Source: Vampirovibrionales bacterium
GTDB taxonomy: Bacteria; Cyanobacteriota; Vampirovibrionia; Vampirovibrionales; JAJTHC01
Reading direction: 5' to 3'
Length of the DNA stretch: 10,946 nucleotides
NCBI GenBank assembly: GCA_021299615.1
Contig: JAJTHC010000175.1
Coordinates: 1 to 10,946, forward strand
The position numbers and the translations under genes were made by a program. The notes beneath the pieces were generated by a model that did no database searches, had not been told where the DNA came from, and saw nothing but the letters and a program-made list of their open reading frames with translations. Each line of letters starts with the position of its first letter. The first letter of the stretch is position 1. Of this stretch, positions 1 to 6,564 are shown piece after piece.

Positions 1-318
1 ATTTACAAGTCGGTTTTCAATGGCGTTGACGTAACAGCAGAAAATAAAAATGCTCTTAATAACATTTCTACTGGCATAAATGCGTTTACAACTAATCCTC
101 AAAAATCAAGCACCTTACTCCTTATGGGTGGTAAATTACCTTCAAACCTTTCGAGTTACGAATGGATTATTGCCTTATTCAAAGCCATTGCGGATGCTAA
201 AAAAGCATCCCCCACCCAAGAAACGGATGCGAGTAGTGATTCAAACAATACCAGCGATGCCCCTCTTAAGTGGGGCGATTCCAGCACATCCAATAAGTCT
301 ATTTTTGAAGGGACTTAA
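1..318 (+). CDS. 5'-truncated hypothetical protein, low complexity, ends at an in-frame TAA
   Basis: The frame is open from the first base, so the true start lies upstream of the window; 105 residues are visible. They contain an Asn/Thr-rich stretch, then a predicted amphipathic helix (EWIIALFKAIADAKKA, about residues 54-69), then a Ser/Thr/Asn/Asp-rich linker. No signal peptide or enzymatic motif is visible. The TAA at 316-318 stops the frame, but the same frame stays open beyond it to 810 and gains a Pro-rich stalk. This is therefore probably the N-terminal part of one gene interrupted by a nonsense codon (see 376-810). The helix resembles helices in the 6565-8493 protein (EVIIKLIQALITQANA), which suggests a shared module. 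I do not recognise the family and assign no function. Confidence 0.55.
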   Translation: MYKSVFNGVDVTAENKNALNNISTGINAFTTNPQKSSTLLLMGGKLPSNLSSYEWIIALFKAIADAKKASPTQETDASSDSNNTSDAPLKWGDSSTSNKSIFEGT

Positions 319-375
319 CTCCCCATCTTAAAGGATACGTCAAATATTTTTAGTCCACCGACAACACCCACAACG

Positions 376-810
376 GTGGATCCACCAGCTGCTCCAGTTC
401 AGCCTGAACCACCACCAGCACCAACGCCTCCAGCTCAGCCACCAGAACCAACGCCTCCAGCACCACCACCACAGGTTGTTGAAAGAGTCGTTGAACGGGT
501 TGTTCAATCACCGCCACCTCCACCAAAGATTATTGAACGGGTTGTTGAAAAAGTTATCCCACCACCACCACCACCACCTCCGAAGCCTATTGTATTTAAT
601 GGACCTGGCGGAGACGGAAAGACACAGTACCAAGGCGTTCAATCGGCAGACGGAAAACGCCAAGACATCTATTGGAGAGACGCCAATAACCAAGTCCTGT
701 ATTCTTCTGTACGGACCAAAAACTCAGACAATACTTGGACGGACGTCAAAAAAGACCAAGCGGGTAACGTCACCATCTCTAAATACGACGCTAATTTCAA
801 GCCTATTTAG
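376..810 (+). pseudogene. Pro-rich stalk plus small C-terminal domain; likely distal half of the 1-318 gene
   Basis: This segment is in the same frame as the 1-318 reading frame, separated only by the TAA at 316-318. The first conventional start is GTG at 376 and it has no Shine-Dalgarno sequence. An AAGGA at 331-335 would suit only a non-standard ATT at 346. From GTG the product would be 144 aa: residues 1-33 are Pro/Ala-rich, residues 34-60 carry repeats of the form (V/I)(V/I)ER(V/I)V broken by a run of prolines, residues 62-69 are eight prolines, and about 72-144 form a polar, probably beta-rich domain (DGKTQYQG, DIYWRDANNQ, WTDVKKDQAG). Such a stalk-plus-domain layout is common in surface or envelope proteins, but no signal peptide or membrane segment is seen. 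The gene is either a recent pseudogene, a base-call error, or two separately translated proteins. The stop TAG (808-810) interleaves with the stop of the convergent dehydrogenase gene. Confidence 0.5.
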
Positions 811-2285
811 TTGTTGTCGAGCTGAGCCTTTTGTAAGCGGCCGCTATAGTCGATGTACACGGTCTTCCATTCCGTAAACACATCCAACGCTTGACTGGCC
901 GCTTCTCGATGCCCATTGCCTGTTTTCTTCACACCGCCAAAGGGCAAGTGAACTTCCGCCCCGATACTCGGGGCGTTCACGTAGGTAATCCCTGCTTCAA
1001 GTTCTTCAACGGCTTGAAAGGCATGGCTCATATTATTCGTGAAGATCGCTGAAGACAAACCATAATCGACGCCATTCGCAATGGCGATCGCTTCTTCTAA
1101 TGTGTCAAAGCTCATCACCGCTAGCACAGGACCAAAGACCTCTTCTTGGGCGATCCGCATGGTAGGCGTTACCCCGTCCAAAATCGTTGGGGCGACAAAG
1201 TAACCGTCCGACTCAATTTGATGCCCTCCGCATAAGAGCGTGGCTCCTTCGGCTTGGGCAATGGCGATGTAGTCCACCACACGCTTAAGCTGTGTGGGGT
1301 TAATAATTGGACCAATATCGGCTCCTTCAAGGGTATTGCCGACCACAAGCTTTGCCGTTTCTGCTAAGAGCAAGTCTAACAAGCGTGCTTTCGCCGAGTG
1401 ATGCACCAATAAACGACTGGTGGCGGTGCATCGTTGACCGCTGGTACCAAAGGCTCCCCATGCGATGCCTTCTGCGGCGAGTTCTAAATCGGCATCATCC
1501 ATCACGATGCACGCATTTTTTCCACCAAGCTCCAGTGCCACTCGCTTGAGTTGAGCTCCACATTGTGCTGCAATCGTTGCCCCTGTTTCACTCGACCCCG
1601 TAAAGCTAATCAGCCGTATATCAGGGTGATTCACGATCGCTTGCCCTGTTGTTTCGCCGATGCCTTGAACAAGATTTAACACGCCTTTGGGCAAGCCTGC
1701 TTCGGCAAAAATTTCCACAAAGCGTTGCCCCATTAAAGGAGCATCTTCCGCAGGCTTGAAGACGATCGTATTACCCGCCAACAAACAAGGCAGAATCTTC
1801 CAGCTCGGCACCGCAATCGGGAAGTTCCACGGGGTAATCAAGCCACAAACGCCCACAGGCTGACGCATCGTCATCGCCCATTTATTCGGCAATTCAGATG
1901 GCGTGGTCTGCCCATACAAACGGCGACCTTCGCCTGCCACAAAATACGCCATGTCAATCGCTTCTTGGATGTCTCCGCCTGCTTCAACGAGGCTTTTACC
2001 CATTTCACGAGTCATTTCTTGCGTTAAAGATGCCTTGTCTCGCTCTAGCAGTTGAGCCACTTTAATGAGGATTTTCGCCCGTTCAGGAGCAGGGGTGGCT
2101 TTCCATTGGGGGAAAGCCTCTTGAGCCGACTTCACGGCTAAATCCACGTCTTCAAGGGTAGATGCTGGAAATCTTCCGATGACATCTTGCGGATTGTTAG
2201 GACTGCTATCATCAAAGCGTGCGTTGGAAACGGCGTCTTGCCAAGTCCCGTTAATGTAATTGAGTCCTTCAATCAAAGCGTTCAT
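807..2285 (-). CDS. NAD(P)-dependent aldehyde dehydrogenase (ALDH superfamily)
   Basis: This soluble enzyme of 492 aa oxidises an aldehyde to its carboxylic acid with NAD(P)+. All family landmarks are present: TPWNFP at 151-156 with the oxyanion-hole Asn154, Lys177 in KPAE (cofactor ribose), FTGSSETG at 228-235 (Rossmann glycine motif), the general base Glu252 in ELGGK, the nucleophile Cys286 in GQRCTA, and EEVFGPV at 381-387. The length is typical. The C-terminal part (PFGGVKKTGNGHRE, then FTEWKTVYIDYSG) resembles a subgroup of largely uncharacterised bacterial ALDHs and also semialdehyde dehydrogenases, so the substrate (succinic semialdehyde, ketoglutaric semialdehyde or another) cannot be set. 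The ATG at 2285 is supported by an AAGGT 8 nt upstream and by the usual N-terminal YINGTW segment. It diverges from the 2392 gene across a 106-bp spacer with no convincing promoter. Its TAA stop lies within the TTAG shared with the convergent gene at 810. Confidence 0.93.
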   Translation of the reverse strand: MNALIEGLNYINGTWQDAVSNARFDDSSPNNPQDVIGRFPASTLEDVDLAVKSAQEAFPQWKATPAPERAKILIKVAQLLERDKASLTQEMTREMGKSLVEAGGDIQEAIDMAYFVAGEGRRLYGQTTPSELPNKWAMTMRQPVGVCGLITPWNFPIAVPSWKILPCLLAGNTIVFKPAEDAPLMGQRFVEIFAEAGLPKGVLNLVQGIGETTGQAIVNHPDIRLISFTGSSETGATIAAQCGAQLKRVALELGGKNACIVMDDADLELAAEGIAWGAFGTSGQRCTATSRLLVHHSAKARLLDLLLAETAKLVVGNTLEGADIGPIINPTQLKRVVDYIAIAQAEGATLLCGGHQIESDGYFVAPTILDGVTPTMRIAQEEVFGPVLAVMSFDTLEEAIAIANGVDYGLSSAIFTNNMSHAFQAVEELEAGITYVNAPSIGAEVHLPFGGVKKTGNGHREAASQALDVFTEWKTVYIDYSGRLQKAQLDNN

Positions 2286-2391
2286 AAGATGTTACCTTTG
2301 TTACAATTTTTTGAGGCAACGTATGCCAAATATCAAACTCTATCATACAATAAACAAAGAGAAGCCCTAAACAAAGCCTTTAAGGAACAAT

Positions 2392-2952
2392 ATGCAAGCC
2401 ACGCATCGAGAAGTTCAGCCCCCCCCAACGCCATGGAGACCCACGCATGTGGAAATCCCCTTGCGAGTGGTGGCACATCAGCTAAACGTGCCGACTTACT
2501 TGGTCTTACGTTTAGCCAGTCGCTTGGGCTTTTTTTCGGGCGATGCATCACAGGGGCAGGGCAACTACCTCAGCAAGGCGATTCAAAAAGAAGGCGTGTT
2601 TTTTTCGCCTCAACAATGTGCTGCCATGCAAAACGCCATTGTGCAACTGAATGCTGGGCAGTCTTGGCAAGACTTAACGAGCTTTGAAGAACGCACCCCA
2701 CCCCCCAGCCAAGTTAAAGTGACGCCGTTGTATGTGAAAGCCTTGCAAGGTAAGGCGTGGCTACCGCAGTACGAGCGACCTTCCCTCAAGCAGGACGCCA
2801 AACCTAACAGAAAAACAGATCCTAAAGCCGTGAATTGCTCTCCCTTGAACCAACGAAATCCCTTTAAGAAAGCCAAGCCGTTTCAACGATTAAACCACAC
2901 AAAAGCGATTTGGATGCACCCCCCTGAAGGGCAGCACCCTTTTTTACGATAG
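2392..2952 (+). CDS. Hypothetical small basic protein with helix-turn-helix-like segment
   Basis: The product is 186 aa. The ATG at 2392 has a good Shine-Dalgarno (AAGGA, 5 nt before the start), which favours this frame over the longer overlapping frames that run into the dehydrogenase gene. Residues 1-18 are Pro-rich. Residues 22-47 (IPLRVVAHQLNVPTYLVLRL followed by ASRLGF) have the spacing of a small helix-turn-helix, somewhat like the winged-helix segment at the N-terminus of IF-2 or MerR-type heads. Residues about 58-100 are helical. The C-terminal 80 residues are rich in Lys, Arg, Pro and Asn and look disordered, as in nucleic-acid-binding tails. No membrane segment is present. The gene is divergent from the dehydrogenase, so a regulatory link is possible but unproven. 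I do not recognise the family; the DNA/RNA-binding suggestion is inference. Confidence 0.6.
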   Translation: MQATHREVQPPPTPWRPTHVEIPLRVVAHQLNVPTYLVLRLASRLGFFSGDASQGQGNYLSKAIQKEGVFFSPQQCAAMQNAIVQLNAGQSWQDLTSFEERTPPPSQVKVTPLYVKALQGKAWLPQYERPSLKQDAKPNRKTDPKAVNCSPLNQRNPFKKAKPFQRLNHTKAIWMHPPEGQHPFLR

Positions 2953-2961
2953 AGCTTTCTG

Positions 2962-2992
2962 TATAGTGTTTAAATGGTATAGTGTTTTATAG
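2962..2992 (+). repeat. Two tandem TATAGTGTTT copies (inverted-repeat end-like)
   Basis: TATAGTGTTTAAA starts at 2962 and TATAGTGTTTTATAG at 2978, giving a direct repeat with a 16-bp period just after the stop of the upstream gene. The same word begins each arm of the 150-bp element at 6283-6432 and recurs inverted at 4335-4347. The copies are therefore more likely transposon-end sequences than promoters: read as -10 boxes on the plus strand they would drive transcription antisense to the next gene. Confidence 0.55.
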
Positions 2993-4347
2993 ATAAAATG
3001 GGCTATTAGACTAGATTTTTTTGTGATTCCATTCAAACGACGGCGTTCTTGGCTTGACGAGCCTGCTTTTCTTCCGCCTTTTTCGCCCGCCACGGACGAG
3101 TCAAACGGATCATTAGCATCGGTAAAATGGCATACAACGCCGAACCTGCTAAGATTCCACCCAGCAATTCAACGTTCTTTTTCCCCCCAATACCAGGAAT
3201 ATGCGTGTCGTCTTTAATGTGCTTGTCCAAAAAGCCTTCCACTGCATTGGGGAAAAGCACGTTGGCAATGCCGTAAGCCATGCCACGTATGGCAATTTCC
3301 GTTTTTTCAATATCGTCTCGAGAATACACCGAAAGTGCCATATAGGTCGGCAAGGCAAAAACCAAAGCGATCAATAAACGACTTCCCTTTGTCCAGTCTC
3401 CATTAGGTAGTATAAATTCGTTGACTAGATCCATTTTGCCATGCTGTTCCGCATACATTTCAGCACCAAATAAGTTACTCATCAGTTGATTAGTGCCTTG
3501 TCGCACCACTTTTTTGACGCCTGCTTCTTCTGCCTGCTCTTTCCCTAAGGCTTTTTCTAGCAGTTTGGGGGTATCTAAATGGACTTTGGGCATCTTCCAA
3601 TTATGCTTCATCCCCATTAAGCCTAAGCCAAACAAGCCTAAGGCGGAGGGTAACATAATGGCAAAGTCTCGTTTAGAAAGCTTGATGTATTCCGCCATGC
3701 GTTTTTTGACCGCATCTTGATGCGTTTCTGAATGCAAGCGTTCTTGCTTGTCTTCTTTAGATTCTTCCGCTTTTTTCTTGTCTTTTTTGTTATGTAAGTT
3801 GGTGATTTTGGAAAACTCAACTTCTTGCGTGCGTTTTAGGGTAATCATGTTCCGCAACAAAGGCGTAAAAAACTCAATGCCTGCCAACCATGCAAACAGC
3901 GGAGCAGACAACGCAAAATTTCGCCACATTTTTTGATCATGCGTAAGCTCTTTCGCCACGCCTTTACCCCATGTATTGCTTGGAGCTTCAAGGAGTTTTT
4001 GCATCCCTTTGTTAATTAAAATAGAAATCCCAAAGGCGTTCAGGGTTTCAGCAGCTTGAAAGACCCCTTGATCCACCGCTTCATCAGGACTCGACGCCGA
4101 AGCCACTAAAGGAATGTTAGAGCCTAGCACTTCCTGCGACGTCATTTCGAGCATCGGGTGTTGACCGATATAAGTCAGCACCTGTTCCGTGACTGGTACG
4201 CCCACCCCTTGACGTTGCAAAATAGCCCCTTGCTTCGTTTTTTGCAAAGCAGGGATGTTCGTCAATTTCGATGAAGACAGAAAAGCTTCCATTCAACTAC
4301 TTTCAGACTTAAAGGGTAATTTACGACTAATTAGATAAAACACTATA
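2978..4347. mobile_element. Possible cargo-carrying unit bounded by 13-bp inverted repeats
   Basis: TATAGTGTTTTAT (2978-2990, plus) and its exact complement ATAAAACACTATA (4335-4347) face each other across 1.37 kb that contains only the 3033-4292 membrane protein gene. Both ends carry TA at the boundary, as expected for an element that duplicates a TA target (IS630/Tc1-mariner style). The repeats match the outer 12 bp of the perfect 30-bp arms at 6283-6432. No transposase is present, and the AT-rich 13-mers could be coincidental or regulatory, so the mobile-unit reading is tentative. Confidence 0.3.
3033..4292 (-). CDS. Hypothetical multi-pass membrane protein, orphan
   Basis: The product is 419 aa. 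The N-terminal ~120 residues are soluble and lack a cleavable signal peptide. Hydrophobic segments lie at about 125-151, 209-228, 305-323 and 376-397, with a weaker one at 335-350. Between the first two is a very highly charged Lys/Glu stretch (about 153-207, including NKKDKKKAEESKEDKQE), likely a cytoplasmic helical or coiled-coil region. The C-terminus is a basic tail (RAKKAEEKQARQAKN). No catalytic motif or known transporter signature is visible, so I give no function. The ATG at 4292 has only a weak Shine-Dalgarno (GAAAG about 10 nt upstream), but in-frame alternatives are far inside. The gene stands alone, divergent from obg, and is flanked by short inverted TATAGTGTTTTAT copies. Confidence 0.72.
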   Translation of the reverse strand: MEAFLSSSKLTNIPALQKTKQGAILQRQGVGVPVTEQVLTYIGQHPMLEMTSQEVLGSNIPLVASASSPDEAVDQGVFQAAETLNAFGISILINKGMQKLLEAPSNTWGKGVAKELTHDQKMWRNFALSAPLFAWLAGIEFFTPLLRNMITLKRTQEVEFSKITNLHNKKDKKKAEESKEDKQERLHSETHQDAVKKRMAEYIKLSKRDFAIMLPSALGLFGLGLMGMKHNWKMPKVHLDTPKLLEKALGKEQAEEAGVKKVVRQGTNQLMSNLFGAEMYAEQHGKMDLVNEFILPNGDWTKGSRLLIALVFALPTYMALSVYSRDDIEKTEIAIRGMAYGIANVLFPNAVEGFLDKHIKDDTHIPGIGGKKNVELLGGILAGSALYAILPMLMIRLTRPWRAKKAEEKQARQAKNAVV

Positions 4348-4506
4348 AAGCTCAAAAAATGCGAGATGCTCATTTTTATTTATTTTATAAGAAACATAAT
4401 GGAATACCTACTTGTTTTACATTTGCCTATGTTTTCGCTATAGTCAGGGTAGAAATAACGCTTGATTTTTATTTTTGGATAGTCGTAAGTGGTTATGCTG
4501 GTCGTC

Positions 4507-4540
4507 GTCAGAGACCTTTGCTCCGCCAAAGGTCTCTGAC
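4507..4540. repeat. Perfect 14-bp inverted repeat (REP-like hairpin)
   Basis: GTCAGAGACCTTTG (4507-4520) and its exact complement (4527-4540) are separated by the 6-nt loop CTCCGC. The hairpin has no following T-run, so it is not a standard intrinsic terminator, and it sits upstream of both flanking divergent genes. This fits a dispersed palindromic intergenic repeat. Confidence 0.7.
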
Positions 4541-4554
4541 ACCTCTAAAGGCGG

Positions 4555-4619
4555 CTTAAGGGGCGGCGGGGGAAGGGACGTGTTACGTCCTCCCTTCCCC
4601 CCATACTGCCCCCCTTAAG
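4555..4619. repeat. Nested GC-rich palindrome
   Basis: The outer arms are CTTAAGGGG (4555-4563) and CCCCTTAAG (4611-4619). Inside them, GGGGAAGGGA (4569-4578) pairs with TCCCTTCCCC (4591-4600), and the tip ACG-TGTTA-CGT closes the structure with a bulge. The strands are strikingly asymmetric (purine-rich versus pyrimidine-rich arms). Together with the adjacent 4507-4540 hairpin it forms a ~113-bp compound palindromic block, probably a repeat element. Confidence 0.65.
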
Positions 4620-4724
4620 AATCCCCAGCCCCCCTTCCCTCCCGTTCCGAACCGTCATTTTGAACATCTTTTGTTTGTTTCTAATCTTTTAATATCGCAA
4701 TACAAAACATAAGGTTTTATTTAC

Positions 4725-6242
4725 ATGATGATGATGTTTATTGATGAAGTAACCATAACCGTACAAAGTGGAGCAGGCGGCAACGGTGCCATCTCTTGGC
4801 GGAAGGAAAAGTACGTCCCCTACGGCGGACCCGCTGGCGGCGACGGCGGTCGGGGCGGTAGCGTCTTCTTTGAAGCCACCGACAACATGCAAACCCTCCT
4901 AGACTTTCGCTTTAACGCACGCTATGAAGCCAATACAGGCGGTAAAGGTGCCACCAAAAACATGCACGGCAAAGGTGCCGAAGACCTCGTGCTACTCGTA
5001 CCCTGTGGAACGCTGGTGAAAGACGCCGAAACAGATCTCCCTGTTGCCGATCTTTCCGAAAAAGGGCAACGCTTCCTCGTCGCCAATGGCGGACGGGGCG
5101 GTCGTGGCAATGCCCGATTCGCCAGTGCCAACAACAAAGCCCCCCACTACGCTGAACCAGGGGAAGCAGGCATCACCCGAAACATCACCCTAGAACTGAA
5201 AATGCTCGCCGATGTTGGACTCATCGGTATGCCAAACGCGGGTAAATCCACCTTAATTAGTGTGCTTTCTTCCGCTAAACCGAAAATTGCCAACTATCCG
5301 TTTACCACGCTTGAACCGAACTTGGGCGTCATGCGGAAAGAATCAGGCGACGGCATCGTACTCGCCGATATTCCCGGTTTAATTGAAGGGGCTAGTGAAG
5401 GCGTTGGGCTGGGGCATGCCTTTTTGCGTCATGTGGAACGTTGCCGAGTCCTGCTCCACCTCGTGGATGCCACCGCTCAAGACGGCGGAACGCCGTTGGA
5501 CAATTATGCGATTATCCGCAATGAATTGGCGTATTATAGCCCGTCTTTAGGGAAACGCACCGAAGTCATCGTAATCACCAAGGCGGACGCCATGGACGAA
5601 GCCGACTTCAACGAATTGCTAGAATCCTTTAGGAAAGAAACAGGCAAAACCGTATTCGGCATTAGTGCCGTGGCTAAACAAGGCTTGGAGCCTCTGAAAA
5701 AAGAAATGCTTGCGTTGCTCGATGCCATTCCCCCTGAAACGACGAAGATCGAGCTTGTGGAAGACACCAAAGCCGTTGCCAACGACGATTCCTTCTTTGA
5801 AATTGAAGTCGTGGATGAGGCAGAAGGCGTGTTTGCCGTGCATGGAGGCAAAGTCGAACGCTGGTTAAGCATTACGGATATTGCCAATTATCAGTCCTTG
5901 AGCCGTTTTTGGCACGTGTTGAAATCCATGGGCGTGTTCAATGCACTTGATGCTCATGGGGCGAAAGTAGGGGATACCATTGTCATCGGAGCCGAGATGT
6001 TCGATTATATGGGGGCAGACGGTGAAGCGAGCGAAAACGACTTTGACCGACATCGTGAAGGGCGTCAACCGTTGTCTCATGGCTTGGACTTTGGCGATGA
6101 TGAAGTCGACTTCGATGAAAACGAAGGGCAGGTCATCGAGCTGAATTTGGACGACTGGGAAGAACTGCTCACCCACGACGATTCAGACCTTGGCGACTTA
6201 GATGCTTTAGACGGCGTTGAAGCCGTCGAAGAACATTCTTAG
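4725..6242 (+). CDS. obg: GTPase Obg (ribosome assembly / CgtA)
   Basis: This essential P-loop GTPase binds the large ribosomal subunit and acts in its assembly and in stress signalling. The order is complete: a glycine-rich Obg fold at about residues 4-161 (GAGGNGAISWRKEKYVPYGG and following), then a G domain with G1 GMPNAGKST (168-176), G2 YPFTT (191-195), G3 DIPG (215-218), G4 TKAD (285-288, Thr where NKxD has Asn, a tolerated change in this family) and G5 ISA (313-315), then an OCT domain (about 355-428). An Asp/Glu-rich tail (about 430-505) makes the protein longer than compact family members. The start shows four tandem ATG codons (4725-4736). AAGGT at 4711-4715 is 9 nt from the first, so I chose that one; the family N-terminus (FIDEV) follows directly. 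The gene stands alone here, without the rpl21/rpl27 genes often found beside it. Confidence 0.97.
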   Translation: MMMMFIDEVTITVQSGAGGNGAISWRKEKYVPYGGPAGGDGGRGGSVFFEATDNMQTLLDFRFNARYEANTGGKGATKNMHGKGAEDLVLLVPCGTLVKDAETDLPVADLSEKGQRFLVANGGRGGRGNARFASANNKAPHYAEPGEAGITRNITLELKMLADVGLIGMPNAGKSTLISVLSSAKPKIANYPFTTLEPNLGVMRKESGDGIVLADIPGLIEGASEGVGLGHAFLRHVERCRVLLHLVDATAQDGGTPLDNYAIIRNELAYYSPSLGKRTEVIVITKADAMDEADFNELLESFRKETGKTVFGISAVAKQGLEPLKKEMLALLDAIPPETTKIELVEDTKAVANDDSFFEIEVVDEAEGVFAVHGGKVERWLSITDIANYQSLSRFWHVLKSMGVFNALDAHGAKVGDTIVIGAEMFDYMGADGEASENDFDRHREGRQPLSHGLDFGDDEVDFDENEGQVIELNLDDWEELLTHDDSDLGDLDALDGVEAVEEHS

Positions 6243-6282
6243 AACGTAGATATTCTCTAGCTCTACAGTATTTCTTGCTTGT

Positions 6283-6432
6283 TATAGTGTTTTAAAGAGT
6301 TTTCCGTACAGTAGGCTAGACGAGGAGCTTAGATTATTTTGTGAAGAAGTGTAGATAGACCTACATGACTGAACAAAATAATCGTAGCGACAAAGTATAG
6401 ACACTGTACGGAAAACTCTTTAAAACACTATA
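6283..6432. mobile_element. 150-bp MITE-like element with perfect 30-bp terminal inverted repeats
   Basis: Positions 6283-6312 and 6403-6432 are exact reverse complements over 30 bp, beginning TATAGTGTTTTAAAGAG. The symmetry continues inside: GATTATTTTGT (6332-6342) pairs with 6373-6383, and TGTAG (6350-6354) pairs with CTACA (6361-6365) around a 6-nt centre. No reading frame is present. The boundaries read TA-TAGTG and CACTA-TA, and symmetry stops exactly there, which fits duplication of a TA target as made by IS630/Tc1-mariner transposases. It lies between the obg stop and the obg terminator, so it would be transcribed as a long hairpin at the 3' end of the obg message. Confidence 0.75.
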
Positions 6433-6504
6433 CTACGATTTTCAATCGTTTAAACGGTATGACTCCTTGAATCGCTCTAGCATCATCAGGATCGTCTGTC
6501 AAAT

Positions 6505-6545
6505 AACAGGGGGCTAATTGGATTAGCCCCCTGTTCGGGTTTTTT
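6505..6545 (+). terminator. Intrinsic terminator of obg
   Basis: A perfect 14-bp stem (AACAGGGGGCTAAT at 6505-6518 paired with 6522-6535) has a 3-nt loop and is followed after CGGG by six Ts (6540-6545). The T-run is on the plus side, so it serves obg. The stem could also help stop the convergent 6565-8493 transcript, but no comparable T-run follows in that direction. Confidence 0.88.
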
Positions 6546-6564
6546 ATATTAGAAAAACAGTGTC

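Larger units (their letters stand above)
4293..4724. other. Divergent spacer between the membrane protein gene and obg
   Basis: This is 432 bp without a credible gene. It holds one TATAGTGTTTTAT copy (minus sense) at 4335-4347, AT-rich sequence to about 4500, a perfect 14-bp hairpin at 4507-4540, a GC-rich nested hairpin at 4555-4619, and a T-rich leader to obg. The minus-strand TATAGT at 4342-4347 could also serve as a -10 box for the 4292 gene. A 66-residue frame at 4359-4559 has no ribosome-binding site, runs into the hairpins and was not accepted as a gene. Confidence 0.6.

Noticed and set aside
2187..2687. 166-residue plus-strand frame overlapping the dehydrogenase start
   Set aside because: It overlaps both a certain dehydrogenase gene and the better-supported 2392 frame, which has a proper ribosome-binding site and more protein-like content.
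4359..4559. 66-residue plus-strand frame with a hydrophobic centre
   Set aside because: It has no Shine-Dalgarno, runs through the palindromic repeat block, and its composition looks like translated AT-rich spacer.
6401..6432. TATAGT words as -10 promoter boxes
   Set aside because: The word occurs at the tips of perfect inverted repeats and in orientations that would give antisense transcripts. Only the minus-strand copy at 4342-4347 remains a possible promoter.
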